Source: Methanocella arvoryzae MRE50 (lineage in GTDB: Archaea > Halobacteriota > Methanocellia > Methanocellales > Methanocellaceae). Taken from it: a stretch of DNA of 64,000 bases. The position numbers and the translations under genes were made by a program. Within the stretch, counting starts at the first letter, position 1, and each line of letters opens with the position of its first letter. Shown piece after piece: positions 8,055 through 16,674 of the stretch. The DNA lies in assembly GCF_000063445.1 (NCBI RefSeq), contig NC_009464.1:806001-870000 (forward strand), in the 5' to 3' direction. The notes beneath the pieces were generated by a model, which was not told the DNA's origin, did no database searches, and saw nothing but the letters and a program-made list of their open reading frames with translations.

Positions 8055-9332
8055 ATGCCCGGTGCTATTTTGATTAAGAGGATTAACCCCCAGCACAGAG
8101 ATCAGAACCTGGACGAGCTGGAAGAGCTGGCCAAATCCGCGGGCTACGAGGTGCTGGACAAGATCACCCAGGTCCGGCCTCTGCCGGATAAGGCCTACTG
8201 TATTGGCAGAGGAAAGGCGGAGGAAGTCTCGGAACTTCTGGCCGCAGAGCGGCCCGACAAGGTGATCTTTGACGAAAAGCTGAACGCAGTGCAGGCGTAT
8301 AACTTATCTAAGCTGTTTCAGGTCGAGGTCATCGACCGTTTTAACCTCATTCTGGAAATTTTCGCGCAGCGCGCCCGGACTAAGGAGGCCAGGCTGCAGG
8401 TGGAGCTGGCAAACCTGATCTACGAGCGCCCGAGAGCACGGATGAAGGTCACGCTGGCCCGGAGGGGCGAGCAGCCGGGTTTCAAAGGCCTCGGCCAGTA
8501 TCAGGCGGACATCTACGAGAGCGAGATCACGGGCAGGATCGCGAAGATCAAGGAAGAGCTCGCCGTCATTAGAAAGAGACAGGACCAGACCAGGCTGCGG
8601 CGCAAGGAGCGGGGCTTTGACATGGTAGCGCTGGCCGGCTATACCAATGCAGGTAAAAGCACGCTTATGAACGCGCTGGTAGGCGAGACGGTCGTGGCTA
8701 AGGATCAGCTGTTTACTACGCTGGTGCCGACGACCCGGATGATGGAGGCGGGCCGGCGCAGGGTGCTGCTGACCGACACGGTCGGCTTTATCAAGGACCT
8801 GCCCCACTTCATGGTGGAAGCCTTTCGCTCGACACTGGAAGAGATATATCTTGCAGACCTGATCATCCTGGTAGTAGATGCCAGCGAGCCGCCGGAAGTG
8901 GTGCTCGAGAAGCTGGCCACCTGCCACGACACGCTCTGGGGCAAGATCGGCCCGATACCGGTGATCACTGCGCTGAACAAGATTGATAAGATCGACCTCC
9001 CGACGCTGGAGCGGACGGAAGCGGCAATCAAGAACCTGGCCCCTCACCCGGTGGCGGTATCTGCCAGAACCGGCGATGGCCTGGAGGAGTTGCGGGCTAC
9101 CGTGGAGTTCTTCCTGCCGAAGTGGGTTTCAGCAGAGCTGACGCTGCCCCATACCGAGGAAGGCTTATCGACGCTGTCGCAGCTGTACGATGAAGCCATT
9201 GTCAGAGACGTGCAGTATGGCACCGGCCCGAAAGGCCCCTGCATCAGGGTCTCGGTCGATGCCCGGGAAAGCGTGCTGAGCCGGCTGGCAGAGCGGACGC
9301 AGGACTGGATGCAGAAAGGCGCATGCCAGTAA
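8055..9332 (+). CDS. hflX: HflX, ribosome-associated GTPase
   Basis: 425-residue GTPase that binds the large ribosomal subunit and can split or rescue ribosomes. The N-terminal HflX domain is followed by the RLQVELANLIYERPRAR linker and a helical coiled segment, then the G domain: G1 GYTNAGKST (about 194-202), G3 DTVGFIKDLP, G4 NKID and G5-like SARTGDG. It is full length for archaeal and bacterial HflX. AGGTGG precedes the ATG by five bases, a good ribosome binding site. A perfect palindrome lies immediately after the stop. Confidence 0.95.
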   Translation: MPGAILIKRINPQHRDQNLDELEELAKSAGYEVLDKITQVRPLPDKAYCIGRGKAEEVSELLAAERPDKVIFDEKLNAVQAYNLSKLFQVEVIDRFNLILEIFAQRARTKEARLQVELANLIYERPRARMKVTLARRGEQPGFKGLGQYQADIYESEITGRIAKIKEELAVIRKRQDQTRLRRKERGFDMVALAGYTNAGKSTLMNALVGETVVAKDQLFTTLVPTTRMMEAGRRRVLLTDTVGFIKDLPHFMVEAFRSTLEEIYLADLIILVVDASEPPEVVLEKLATCHDTLWGKIGPIPVITALNKIDKIDLPTLERTEAAIKNLAPHPVAVSARTGDGLEELRATVEFFLPKWVSAELTLPHTEEGLSTLSQLYDEAIVRDVQYGTGPKGPCIRVSVDARESVLSRLAERTQDWMQKGACQ

Positions 9333-9353
9333 GATCGGCATACGCATATGGGC

Positions 9354-9379
9354 TTGCTTATTAATAGATTAATAAGCAA
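9354..9379. promoter_or_regulatory. Perfect 12-bp palindrome upstream of a TATA box
   Basis: TTGCTTATTAAT, two bases, ATTAATAAGCAA: every position of both arms pairs. A TATA-like GATAATATATC starts only three bases after it, and the next gene begins 26-30 bases beyond that. A symmetric site abutting BRE/TATA is the usual place for an archaeal transcription factor, and the downstream gene itself encodes a DNA-binding protein, so autoregulation is a reasonable guess. It could instead terminate hflX, although no clear T-tract follows. Confidence 0.5.
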
Positions 9380-9413
9380 AAGATAATATATCAATAGCAA
9401 AATATGGTTAGTC

Positions 9414-9809
9414 ATGCATCCTGCCGAACACGAGCCAGAAATCCTCAGCCATAATACTATCCAGGATTTTATCAAGCTGAGCAAACTGTTATCCGATCAG
9501 AAATACACGATGCTGAAGCCCAATACCATAGATATGGTAGCTGTCTTGCTCCTCGCAGCAGCGAACAACGAAGAGCTGTTCTTCGACGTGGTGGCGTGGG
9601 GAGAGCACACCCGGCTTGCCTCCAAGGCAACGTTCTCCAGGCGTAAGAACTACCTGGAGGGCCTCGGCGTCATATACGAAGAGAATGTGAGAGCTCAGTA
9701 TGGCCGTCCGAGGATCCGCCTCAGGATCAACAACGACAGGTTCAAGGAACTCTTCAAGCTTGAGGAAGACGGGTTAGCTGAACCGGAACCTGCCGAGCCC
9801 AGGCATTAG
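9414..9809 (+). CDS. Winged-helix regulator resembling TbsP/DUF5821
   Basis: 131-residue predicted DNA-binding protein. After a 40-residue lead comes DMVAVLLLAAANNEELFFDVV, then LASKATFSRRKNYLEGLGVI (helix-turn-helix) and a wing containing GRPRIRLRI. The SKATFSR-LE-G-GRPR-RL pattern is what I recall from TbsP (DUF5821), a regulator studied in haloarchaea; the match is by memory and is moderate. The C-terminus is acidic and Pro/Glu-rich. A perfect palindrome sits directly upstream of its TATA element, and the distance from TATA to ATG implies a leaderless mRNA. Confidence 0.65.
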   Translation: MHPAEHEPEILSHNTIQDFIKLSKLLSDQKYTMLKPNTIDMVAVLLLAAANNEELFFDVVAWGEHTRLASKATFSRRKNYLEGLGVIYEENVRAQYGRPRIRLRINNDRFKELFKLEEDGLAEPEPAEPRH

Positions 9810-9850
9810 GCGGGAAACACAAATATACCGTCGCGCGCTAAGTACCTGGT

Positions 9851-10741
9851 ATGAAGATCAGTGTCATCGGCGCTGGCGCTCTCGGCACGTTTTACGCCGC
9901 TATGCTGGCGGCATCAGGGCAGGATGTCACGCTGGTGTGCCGCCCGAAGTATCGGGAAGCGCTCGAGAAGGGAGTGCAGGTCGACGGGGTGTTTCAGGCC
10001 ACGGCAAAGCCACGCATTTCAGACCGCCCTGTGCCTGCGGATCTGGTTTTTACCGCTGTCAAGTCGTATGACGTGGAGGCAGCAGTCGAAGGCCTGTCGT
10101 TTAACCCCGGTACGCTGGTGGTCGTTATCAGCAACGGACTCGGCAGCGACGAGGCGGCCGCAGCGAAAATCGGCAGCTGCAGGGTAGCTGCAGGAGTATC
10201 ATACAGCGGTGTGGTCTTCCTGGAGCCCGGTAGAGTACACGTGGCAGGCTACACGGAGACGGTGCTGGGCTCGACCGACCCCGGCGCTAGAGACCGGCTG
10301 GACATGGCGCTCATAGCGCTGGAGAAGGCTGGCCTGAAAGCGAGGATCGCCGACGATATCAGGGCTGCACAGTGGGAGAAGCTGTTCGCCAACGTGGGGA
10401 TCAACGCGATCACCGCGATCACCGGGCTGAAGAATGGTATGCTCCTCGAGATTCCGGAGCTGAAAGCGCTGGTTACCGCAGCAGTATCTGAGGCGGGAGA
10501 AGTGGCCAGGGCAGCAGGCATCCGGGTAGGGGTTGATCCAGTAGAGCAGACCTACAGGGTCATCAGGGACACTGCTGGCAACAGGTCTTCGATGCTGCAG
10601 GACGTGACGAAGGGAAAACGCACGGAGATCGACGTGCTGAACAGCAAGATCGCCGAGATCGGGCGGGCTTGCGGGATACCCACGCCGGTCAACGATACCA
10701 TCACTGCGCTGATCAGGGGGATTGAACACAGGCATCAATAG
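9851..10741 (+). CDS. panE: PanE/ApbA-type 2-dehydropantoate 2-reductase
   Basis: 296-residue NADP-dependent ketopantoate reductase, which forms pantoate for coenzyme A. The Rossmann motif GAGALGTFYAAML opens the protein; the catalytic Lys lies in VKSYDVEAA; the C-terminal helical domain carries WEKLFANVGINAITAITG and the conserved SSMLQDVTKGKRTEIDVLN. Length is normal for the family. An AT-rich CAAATATACC about 30 bases upstream is a plausible TATA box, again close to the ATG. The DNA methyltransferase gene follows after 12 bases on the same strand and may be cotranscribed. Confidence 0.93.
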   Translation: MKISVIGAGALGTFYAAMLAASGQDVTLVCRPKYREALEKGVQVDGVFQATAKPRISDRPVPADLVFTAVKSYDVEAAVEGLSFNPGTLVVVISNGLGSDEAAAAKIGSCRVAAGVSYSGVVFLEPGRVHVAGYTETVLGSTDPGARDRLDMALIALEKAGLKARIADDIRAAQWEKLFANVGINAITAITGLKNGMLLEIPELKALVTAAVSEAGEVARAAGIRVGVDPVEQTYRVIRDTAGNRSSMLQDVTKGKRTEIDVLNSKIAEIGRACGIPTPVNDTITALIRGIEHRHQ

Positions 10742-10753
10742 CACCGGAGCACC

Positions 10754-11797
10754 ATGATTACGACTCATAAGATATACTTCGGCAACGCCCGGGATATGAA
10801 GGATCTGTCAGCCGGATCAGTCAACCTCGTGGTCACCTCGCCACCGTACCCCATGATCGAGATGTGGGACCGGCAGTTCAGTGCCTCAAGCCCGGGAGTA
10901 CGGAAAGCGCTGGAAGCAGGAGATGGAAAGCGGGCTTACGAGCTGATGCACCGGGCTCTGGACAGAGTCTGGCATGAGACTGACCGGGTGCTGGCCCCAT
11001 CGGGCATCGTATGTATTAACATAGGCGACGCAACCCGTAAGGTGAGCGATGCTTTCAGGCTGTATCCGAATCACGTGCGGATCACCGATTTTTTCGTAAA
11101 GGCAGGGTATGATGTGCTGCCTATGATCATCTGGCGGAAGACCTCGAACAAGCCTAACAAGTTCATGGGCTCCGGCATGCTGCCCCCTAACGCGTATGTG
11201 ACGCTCGAGCACGAGTACATCCTGATCTTCCGTAAGGGCGGTAACCGGCAGTTCGGCGAAGACGCGAAGGTCAGGCGGCAAAGCGCCTATTTTAGAGAAG
11301 AGCGCAACGCCTGGTTTTCGGACGTCTGGTCGGACCTGAAAGGAGTACCACAGCAGTTGAACGGCAAGGGCAGAAACAGATCTGCCGCCTATCCGTTTGA
11401 GCTTCCGTATCGCCTTATACAGATGTACTCCGTCTATGGCGACACAGTGCTCGACCCCTTTGCAGGCACCGGGACGACCATGCTGGCGGCCATGGCATCG
11501 GCCAGGAACTCTGCAGGATACGAGATAGACGGGACCCTGGAGCAGATCATCGACGAGAGGGTGGCCGGGGTAATGAGACTGACAGAGGCGGTGGTTGCAG
11601 AGCGGCTGGAAAAGCACCGGCGGCTCGCTGGCATGGCGTGCGATGGCGGAGCCGGACGATACAGGTCAGATCATTACGACTTTGCCGTCACCACGTCCCA
11701 GGAGACCAACATTCGCCTCCCGCTGGCGGATAGCGTGAAGAAGAGCGCGGCCGGGCAATACCGGGTGAAGCACAGCTTTAAAAGATGGCAATTCTGA
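10754..11797 (+). CDS. Solitary beta-class DNA methyltransferase (N4-cytosine type likely)
   Basis: 347-residue site-specific DNA methyltransferase. The catalytic motif IV TSPPYPMIE comes first (about residues 30-38) and the AdoMet motif I DPFAGTGTTMLAAM last (about 233-246), the beta-class order. TSPPY rather than DPPY favours N4-cytosine over N6-adenine methylation. The last ~50 residues are basic. GGAG sits six bases before the ATG. No restriction endonuclease or specificity gene is nearby: panE lies upstream and the histone gene converges downstream, so it looks like an orphan enzyme with an unknown target. Confidence 0.9.
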   Translation: MITTHKIYFGNARDMKDLSAGSVNLVVTSPPYPMIEMWDRQFSASSPGVRKALEAGDGKRAYELMHRALDRVWHETDRVLAPSGIVCINIGDATRKVSDAFRLYPNHVRITDFFVKAGYDVLPMIIWRKTSNKPNKFMGSGMLPPNAYVTLEHEYILIFRKGGNRQFGEDAKVRRQSAYFREERNAWFSDVWSDLKGVPQQLNGKGRNRSAAYPFELPYRLIQMYSVYGDTVLDPFAGTGTTMLAAMASARNSAGYEIDGTLEQIIDERVAGVMRLTEAVVAERLEKHRRLAGMACDGGAGRYRSDHYDFAVTTSQETNIRLPLADSVKKSAAGQYRVKHSFKRWQF

Positions 11798-11853
11798 TTT
11801 AAAAATGGATAAAAGGGAAAGAGTCAGGCCTGCCATGGCCTTCCCCCGCTTAT

Positions 11854-12063
11854 TTAGTGAAGCCGCTGAGAAGCAAGCCGGATGTCCTCTTCCTTCACGG
11901 TCTTGCGACCCGCATGCTTGCAGAGCTTGATGGCTTCTGCAGAGACCTTGGTGCCGTACTCCTCGAGTATGGCGGCAAGCGCCTCCTTTGCGTCTTCGCT
12001 GACCCTGTCGGCGCCGGCGTTCCGGATGATCCTGTCGACTGATGCGACGGGTAGTTCTTTCAT
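11854..12063 (-). CDS. Archaeal histone
   Basis: 69-residue histone-fold protein with no tails. It reads ELPVASVDRIIRNAGADRVS (helix 1 and loop), EDAKEALAAILEEYGTKVSA (helix 2), then AIKLCKHAGRKTVKEEDIRLA (helix 3), matching HMf/HTa-like archaeal histones along the full length. Dimers wrap DNA into nucleosome-like stacks. AT-rich TATA candidates (tttatatctttt) lie 60-80 bases upstream, as usual for a strongly expressed gene. Purine-rich gaggaggtgg just before the start is an unusually strong ribosome binding site. Confidence 0.97.
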   Translation of the reverse strand: MKELPVASVDRIIRNAGADRVSEDAKEALAAILEEYGTKVSAEAIKLCKHAGRKTVKEEDIRLASQRLH

Positions 12064-12298
12064 CTGTATCCACCTCCTCGCAGTAAAAAATACCGGATTT
12101 AACGATATATGTTACTTAAAAACCCCTGTATTTATATCTTTTGCCTAACAGGCCTTTAAATAGCTTTTAAATGGGCAGAACCATGGGGAGAGAGCCGGTT
12201 AGTATTATATATGCATGGGAAAGCATCGCTTTACAGGAAAGCCTATATACTGGGTTTCATCGGCAACTATTTTAACGTGCCCCGCAGAGACAGGTCCG

Positions 12299-13252
12299 AT
12301 GATCTACCTGGACAACGGGGTATCCGTCTATAATAGCAGAGAGTACCGCTGTGACCCGAAACGCTGTGTCAGGGACTGCGTCAACCTCGTGTCACACGGC
12401 CACTTCGACCACGTGCCATCCTCGCTGAGCCAGGCGATAGTGACGTCAGAGATCACACACGCGATCGTGGAAAGCAGGGCAGGCGTAAAAGTAGAGCGCA
12501 CTACATGCGAGCACGTCGACCTGCTGGACTCCGGGCACGTGCCGGGCGGCAGCATGTTCCTGATCAACGGTGACAAGAAAGTCCTGTACACTGGCGACCT
12601 GTGTACGAGGAAAAAGTACTTTTCGCCGGGCGCCCGGCCAGTAAAAGCCGACACCCTCATCATCGAGTCGACCTTCGGCCGGGATAAATACGTATTCCCG
12701 CCCACGCAGGAAACCGTCGGAGCAATGCGCGACTGGGCCGAAGACAACGCCGCCTGCGGCAAGCATACGATCTTTTACGCATACACCTTCGGCAAGGCGC
12801 AGGAAGTCATCGCAGCCCTGGAGGGGACAGAGCTATTCACGACCGGGCCGGTCCTGAAGGTCAACGGAGTACTCAGGAAGTTCGGATACCGGCTGGATGC
12901 AGAAATGCTGCCGGACGAGCCGGGCGAGCCCGCAGTCATCGTAGCTCCGGGAGGCGGCAAGCGCGACCCTCTGCTGAAAAAGTACCTCGTCGCAGGTGCC
13001 AGAACAGCCTCAGTGTCCGGCTGGGCAATGGACCGCGGGCTCACGCGTGCGGCTTACACAGACACGGCATTCCCGCTATCCGACCACGCTGACTACCAGG
13101 AACTGATGGATTTCACAAAGGCAGTCAGCCCCGAGATCGTCTACACCCTGCACGGCTTCTCTAAAGAACTGGCCAAAGATATCAGGACGAAGCTGGGTAT
13201 CGAGGCGGTGCCATTGAAGAAAGGGCATCTGACACTCTCCAATTTTCAATGA
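12299..13252 (+). CDS. MBL-fold beta-CASP-like exonuclease / RNA-processing enzyme
   Basis: Metallo-beta-lactamase fold protein related to mRNA 3'-end processing nucleases (COG1236-like). The metal-binding motif SHGHFDHVP, the GHVPGGSMF segment, YTGDLCTRKKYF and SDHADYQELM are all visible. The frame extends 28 codons further upstream to an ATG at 12215, but those codons lack the local G/C third-position bias and a strong TATA-like TATTATATATGC overlaps that ATG. I prefer the start at MIYLDNGVSV, where the first beta strand and normal codon use begin (317 residues). A second AT-rich element near 12266-12275 would make this start leaderless. Substrate unknown. Confidence 0.85.
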   Translation: MIYLDNGVSVYNSREYRCDPKRCVRDCVNLVSHGHFDHVPSSLSQAIVTSEITHAIVESRAGVKVERTTCEHVDLLDSGHVPGGSMFLINGDKKVLYTGDLCTRKKYFSPGARPVKADTLIIESTFGRDKYVFPPTQETVGAMRDWAEDNAACGKHTIFYAYTFGKAQEVIAALEGTELFTTGPVLKVNGVLRKFGYRLDAEMLPDEPGEPAVIVAPGGGKRDPLLKKYLVAGARTASVSGWAMDRGLTRAAYTDTAFPLSDHADYQELMDFTKAVSPEIVYTLHGFSKELAKDIRTKLGIEAVPLKKGHLTLSNFQ

Positions 13253-13320
13253 AGAAGCGTTGCGTTTGATCAGCGATGGTATGACCGGTTTATAGTCCCA
13301 TAAAAAAATGTGGATATCGT

Positions 13321-13456
13321 CGGCGCCCAGCCGCCTTGTATTTAGTTCGCAATATGCAAGGATTCGACCCTTCGGTCGCGTCGGCGCAACGACGCAGCGA
13401 CGCAAAGTCTAATCAGAAAACCTTTACGCCCCTGCGCCTCTGCGCCTTTGCGAATT
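13321..13456. repeat. Repeat island 1, left part: shared 32-bp core and CGCAAAG-type arms
   Basis: Bases 13321-13352 match 58271-58302 at 28 of 32 positions (shared GCCGCCTTGT and TAGTTCGCAA), so this is a dispersed sequence. It is followed by short degenerate units of CGCAA/CGACGCAG type (about 13380-13408) and, after 17 bases, the opposite-strand form GCGCCTCTGCGCCTTTGCG (to 13456). The arms could pair as an imperfect hairpin. No gene is visible in it. Confidence 0.7.
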
Positions 13457-13633
13457 AAAACCGAGGCCTCCAGGGGCCGAGCCAGTCCAATTTTTTATAT
13501 CCCCTACTTGAAAACCCACTTTTCATAAACGAGTAATTCCTAAAACTTTTTGAAGAGTTCCTGAGCCGGGATATTCGCCTGTTGAACGCCTGCGAATGCA
13601 GGCGTTCTCAAGGCGATTCTCGACAGCCGATTT

Positions 13634-13890
13634 TCCCTCTCAAATCCTCCGGCCCCTCACCTTCCTCCTCTCAGACCTCCAGACCTCTCATACCTCCCAG
13701 CTTGAAAAGTCTCCCGGACCTCCGGGCACTCCCCATCCTCCCATTTTCCATGGTGCGTGTGCGTAAGCCGGGCAACAGGGAGGTTTCGGAGGCACTGGAG
13801 ATCAGAGAGAACGATCTCAGGGAGAGGTCAGGGAGGTCAGGAGATCAGAGAGGAGGATAGTGAGGAACCGGAGGCCAGGGAGGACCTGAA
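13634..13890. repeat. Repeat island 1, right part: CCTCC/GGAGG strand-asymmetric inverted repeat
   Basis: A pyrimidine arm of degenerate CTCCNGACCT units (to about 13750) is followed by a purine arm of GGAGGTCAG units (about 13775-13890). The arms are imperfect complements and could form a long hairpin. The segment CCTCCCAGCTTGAAAA (13693-13708) recurs in both orientations in island 2. An open frame through this stretch is only a by-product of the low-complexity sequence. Confidence 0.7.
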
Positions 13891-13943
13891 TGACGAATAT
13901 CTAAAAAGCTACAATAAAAGTATAATACCAGCCAGAGCAACTT

Positions 13944-14708
13944 TTACTGCCCTGTGATCAAGGCCACCACTTCCAGCGTCAGCAGCGAGATCAAAAGGAA
14001 GATGGTGCCGATGAGGAGGACGGTTTCCTTGTCGTTTGCCAGCGGGGTGCGGATGCTCACCCCGACGCTGCCGAGCACGACGAATAAGATGACGGAGGGC
14101 AGGATCGTAAAGATGTTGTAGATCAGCAGCAGGAAGATTGTACTGTAGCTCGACTGCAGAGCGAACCCGATAACCGGAGACGCGGAGCCGCCGCCGTACA
14201 TGAGTATGGCCAGGGCGACCAGCGCTCCGACGAAGATGAAGAAGGTTACCTTGATGGTCTCGTTTTTCGCCGCCCGCCTGGCAAATCCTGGAGAAAACTC
14301 CTGTGCCACGATAGCAAGCAGGATGCTCGCGATGGCCATCAGCATCATGATCCTGAAGTTGAAGATGCTCGACTCTATTGCGCCAGGGACAGTCAGGTCA
14401 TACTGAAAAGTAAAGAACATGGCGAAAATGCCTACCAGGTAATACCGGGTGTACCGGGGAATCCGGCTCTTGTCATAGATGAACAGCAGGCCCCCGAGAA
14501 AGAGGGAGGCTATGACAAGCAAGGGGCTGATTCCTGCCAGCAGGCCGGAGATAATGAGGTAGGCGAGGGTAGTGCCGGCGCCGATTTCGCCCGCGGGAGC
14601 GCTCACGGTAATGGAGTGCGGGACGGGTGGCATCTTAATGACGGGCACGAGAAACACGGTCAGCGTAATGATAATGATAAAGAGTATAGCTAGCCGTTCC
14701 CATTTCAT
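13944..14708 (-). CDS. Polytopic membrane protein, unknown
   Basis: 254 residues with about seven hydrophobic segments; the first (LAILFIIIITLTVFLVPVI) may be a signal anchor, followed by a short extracytoplasmic loop (PPVPHSITVSAPAGEIGAG). A basic loop with FARRAAKNE separates the two halves. The general layout recalls DsbD/CcdA-type or other six-to-seven-helix carriers, but no paired cysteines or family motif are visible, so I do not assign a function. It is divergent from the TPR gene at 14808 and converges with repeat island 1. Confidence 0.7.
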   Translation of the reverse strand: MKWERLAILFIIIITLTVFLVPVIKMPPVPHSITVSAPAGEIGAGTTLAYLIISGLLAGISPLLVIASLFLGGLLFIYDKSRIPRYTRYYLVGIFAMFFTFQYDLTVPGAIESSIFNFRIMMLMAIASILLAIVAQEFSPGFARRAAKNETIKVTFFIFVGALVALAILMYGGGSASPVIGFALQSSYSTIFLLLIYNIFTILPSVILFVVLGSVGVSIRTPLANDKETVLLIGTIFLLISLLTLEVVALITGQ

Positions 14709-14807
14709 GGTGCTTACCAGTCTGCTGCCAGCCTATTACAGCCTGTTTGTATGAATAGTTTATCCCGGCCGGTAAGCTTTATAGAGTTGCATCACCTATT
14801 GTATGCT

Positions 14808-15377
14808 ATGACCGTACCCAGGACACCGAAGGCTAAAAAGGCAGTAAAGAAGCCAGAGAAGGCCGCAACTTCGGCAAAGCCTCTGAAAAAGTCTGCCGCT
14901 AAGAAGTCTGAGGCTACCGAAGACAGCGTCAAGGCCCTTTTTGCAAAGATCAATGAGAAGATGGAGTCTTTCGAGAACTGCGAGAGTGAAAGCCAGCTGA
15001 AGCCTTTCGATTATAACGAAGTGATCGGCCTGCTGGATATGATCCTCGCCATAGACCCCAAGAACAGGGATGCGATAAACTATAAAGGCATGATGTACGT
15101 CGGCATGGGCGAGAATGCTAAGGCGATCGAGTGCTTCGACCGGGTGCTGGCACTGAATCCCGCAGACAAGGAAGCGCTGAACAACAAGGGTATCGCGCTG
15201 TATGGCCTGGGAAAAGATGAAGAAGCCCTGAAGTACGTGGAAAAGGCCATCGAGCTGGACGGCAGGTACTCGGATGCCCTCATGAACAAGGCTGTCATTC
15301 TCCACGGGATGGGGAAAGATAAAGAAGCAGAAACACTGCTAACTAAGGCAAGGGCGCTCTACAATATAAATGGCTAA
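14808..15377 (+). CDS. TPR-repeat protein with a basic N-terminal tail
   Basis: About 189 residues. The N-terminus is Lys/Ala/Pro-rich (MTVPRTPKAKKAVKKPEK onwards to about residue 40), resembling a nucleic-acid or ribosome-binding tail. Three or four tetratricopeptide repeats follow, for example AKAIECFDRVLALNPADKEA and EEALKYVEKAIELDGRYSDA. TPRs mediate protein-protein contacts; the partner is unknown. The start was moved 19 codons into the open frame because a TATA-like GCTTTATAGAG lies about 30 bases before this ATG. The long A/T tracts after the stop probably hold the terminator. Confidence 0.85.
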   Translation: MTVPRTPKAKKAVKKPEKAATSAKPLKKSAAKKSEATEDSVKALFAKINEKMESFENCESESQLKPFDYNEVIGLLDMILAIDPKNRDAINYKGMMYVGMGENAKAIECFDRVLALNPADKEALNNKGIALYGLGKDEEALKYVEKAIELDGRYSDALMNKAVILHGMGKDKEAETLLTKARALYNING

Positions 15378-15538
15378 GCCAGTCATTACACATTTTTAAT
15401 TACATTTGCGAAATAATCTTTTTTTAAGCTCTTTTTTAAAAAATAAGCTTTTACCAAAAAGGTTAAATCTTTACGAGGCTATATTAAGCATAATTGAGCC
15501 CTTCGGGGCTGAATTGTTTCAGTATTGAGAGTTGAGGA

Positions 15539-16180
15539 ATGGAAATGGCCCTTGAGGGAGAACTGCCCGATGTTGACATGCTAAAAATGTCGCCGGGAGA
15601 ACTTGATCTGCCGGCCCCGATGGTGAGCCTGGACTTGCCAGCCCCTGATCAGGAAAGCAAAGCAACACCAGTAGCACCTGCACTGCAGACACCAGCAAAA
15701 GCGCCTGCGCCGGCGAAGAAGCAGACTGCGGCTAAACAGCAGGGAAAGCCAGCCCCACAAAAAGCGGCAACAGTAGCAAAGAAGCCCGGCGCCCCCGTGA
15801 AGCTGACAGGCAGCGCAGCTCATTTGCTCCTCAGCCTGGCCAGTAGTATCCTGCTGGTGATCATCACCGTCGTCATGATACTCTTCGAAGTGCCAGTGAA
15901 CGCCGTACCGGAGCTGAACCTGACTACCTACGTACAAGCGTTATGGCTATTCATCGGCTGTTTCTTCATCGTCGCCATGCTGCAGGACCTTAAGACCGCG
16001 CTGATGCTTACAGGCCTGGATATTGTGCTCCTGGTCACAGTATTTCCCACACTATGGCTCCTGCTAAACATGCCCATGAACCCGATGTACTTCTTCGTAA
16101 TCGGGCTGATCATGCTGCTTGCCTGCGTCTATATGCCTCTGAACCTGCTCCGGCCGAAAGCATCACCTGTAAAGGCTTAG
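15539..16180 (+). CDS. Membrane protein with Pro/Ala/Lys-rich cytoplasmic linker
   Basis: 213 residues: an acidic start (ELPDVDMLKMSPGELDLPAP), then a linker rich in Ala, Pro and Lys (about 45-92), then four hydrophobic helices beginning LLLSLASSILLVIITVVMIL. No family is recognised. The 5' region has long T and A runs and a small hairpin (AGCCC-TTC-GGGCT near 15497-15509) in the probable leader, about 40 bases before the ATG. The next gene, 16268, is another small membrane protein on the same strand; the two may form a unit. Confidence 0.7.
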   Translation: MEMALEGELPDVDMLKMSPGELDLPAPMVSLDLPAPDQESKATPVAPALQTPAKAPAPAKKQTAAKQQGKPAPQKAATVAKKPGAPVKLTGSAAHLLLSLASSILLVIITVVMILFEVPVNAVPELNLTTYVQALWLFIGCFFIVAMLQDLKTALMLTGLDIVLLVTVFPTLWLLLNMPMNPMYFFVIGLIMLLACVYMPLNLLRPKASPVKA

Positions 16181-16267
16181 CGCCGGAGGACAGATGGTTT
16201 AGCTCCGGCTGCATAGCGGAGAAAATATATCTTCCGTGATGCCGTAGGTGATAATGAAGGCAAGGAC

Positions 16268-16585
16268 ATGGACAGGAGCTTTTTTGACAACGGATTGCTG
16301 TGGCTGATGCTGATCGCCATTGCCGCCATCTGTATCCTGTTCTTCTACGTAGGAGTCACCGGAATGGCCTCGGCGACGGTCACCTACGACTCCTGGGCTG
16401 AACAGGCATACGCTATTGCCGGATACCTGATGTATCTCCTGATCCCGCTGATGCTCCTGTCCCTGGCGCTGGACAACATCATCATCAGCAGGGTACTGGA
16501 ATGGACTACAGCAATACTAATGATAGCCGTAGTCGCGGATATCGCCATGCTTACTGTACTGTACCTGATAGCATACTGGCTATAG
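16268..16585 (+). CDS. Small three-helix membrane protein, unknown
   Basis: 105 residues with three to four hydrophobic stretches: LLWLMLIAIAAICILFFYVG, YAIAGYLMYLLIPLMLLSLA and AILMIAVVADIAMLTVLYLI. No catalytic residue pattern or family motif stands out. It sits 87 bases after another unknown membrane gene on the same strand, with normal G/C-rich codon use, which supports that it is real. An AGGCAAGGAC tract before the ATG may serve as ribosome binding site. Confidence 0.65.
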   Translation: MDRSFFDNGLLWLMLIAIAAICILFFYVGVTGMASATVTYDSWAEQAYAIAGYLMYLLIPLMLLSLALDNIIISRVLEWTTAILMIAVVADIAMLTVLYLIAYWL

Positions 16586-16674
16586 GCGGGACAACGACCG
16601 TCTGTCGATTTAAGGATAATAATCCGGCCACCCGCATGTGCGGGCACCGGTTATCAGAGAGATGGAGAAAAAAG

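Noticed and set aside
10754-11797. Part of a restriction-modification system
   Set aside because: No endonuclease or specificity gene is present on either side within several kilobases.
13582-13860. Open frame through the CCTCC/GGAGG region
   Set aside because: The translation is low-complexity and follows the repeat structure; no start signal and no codon bias.
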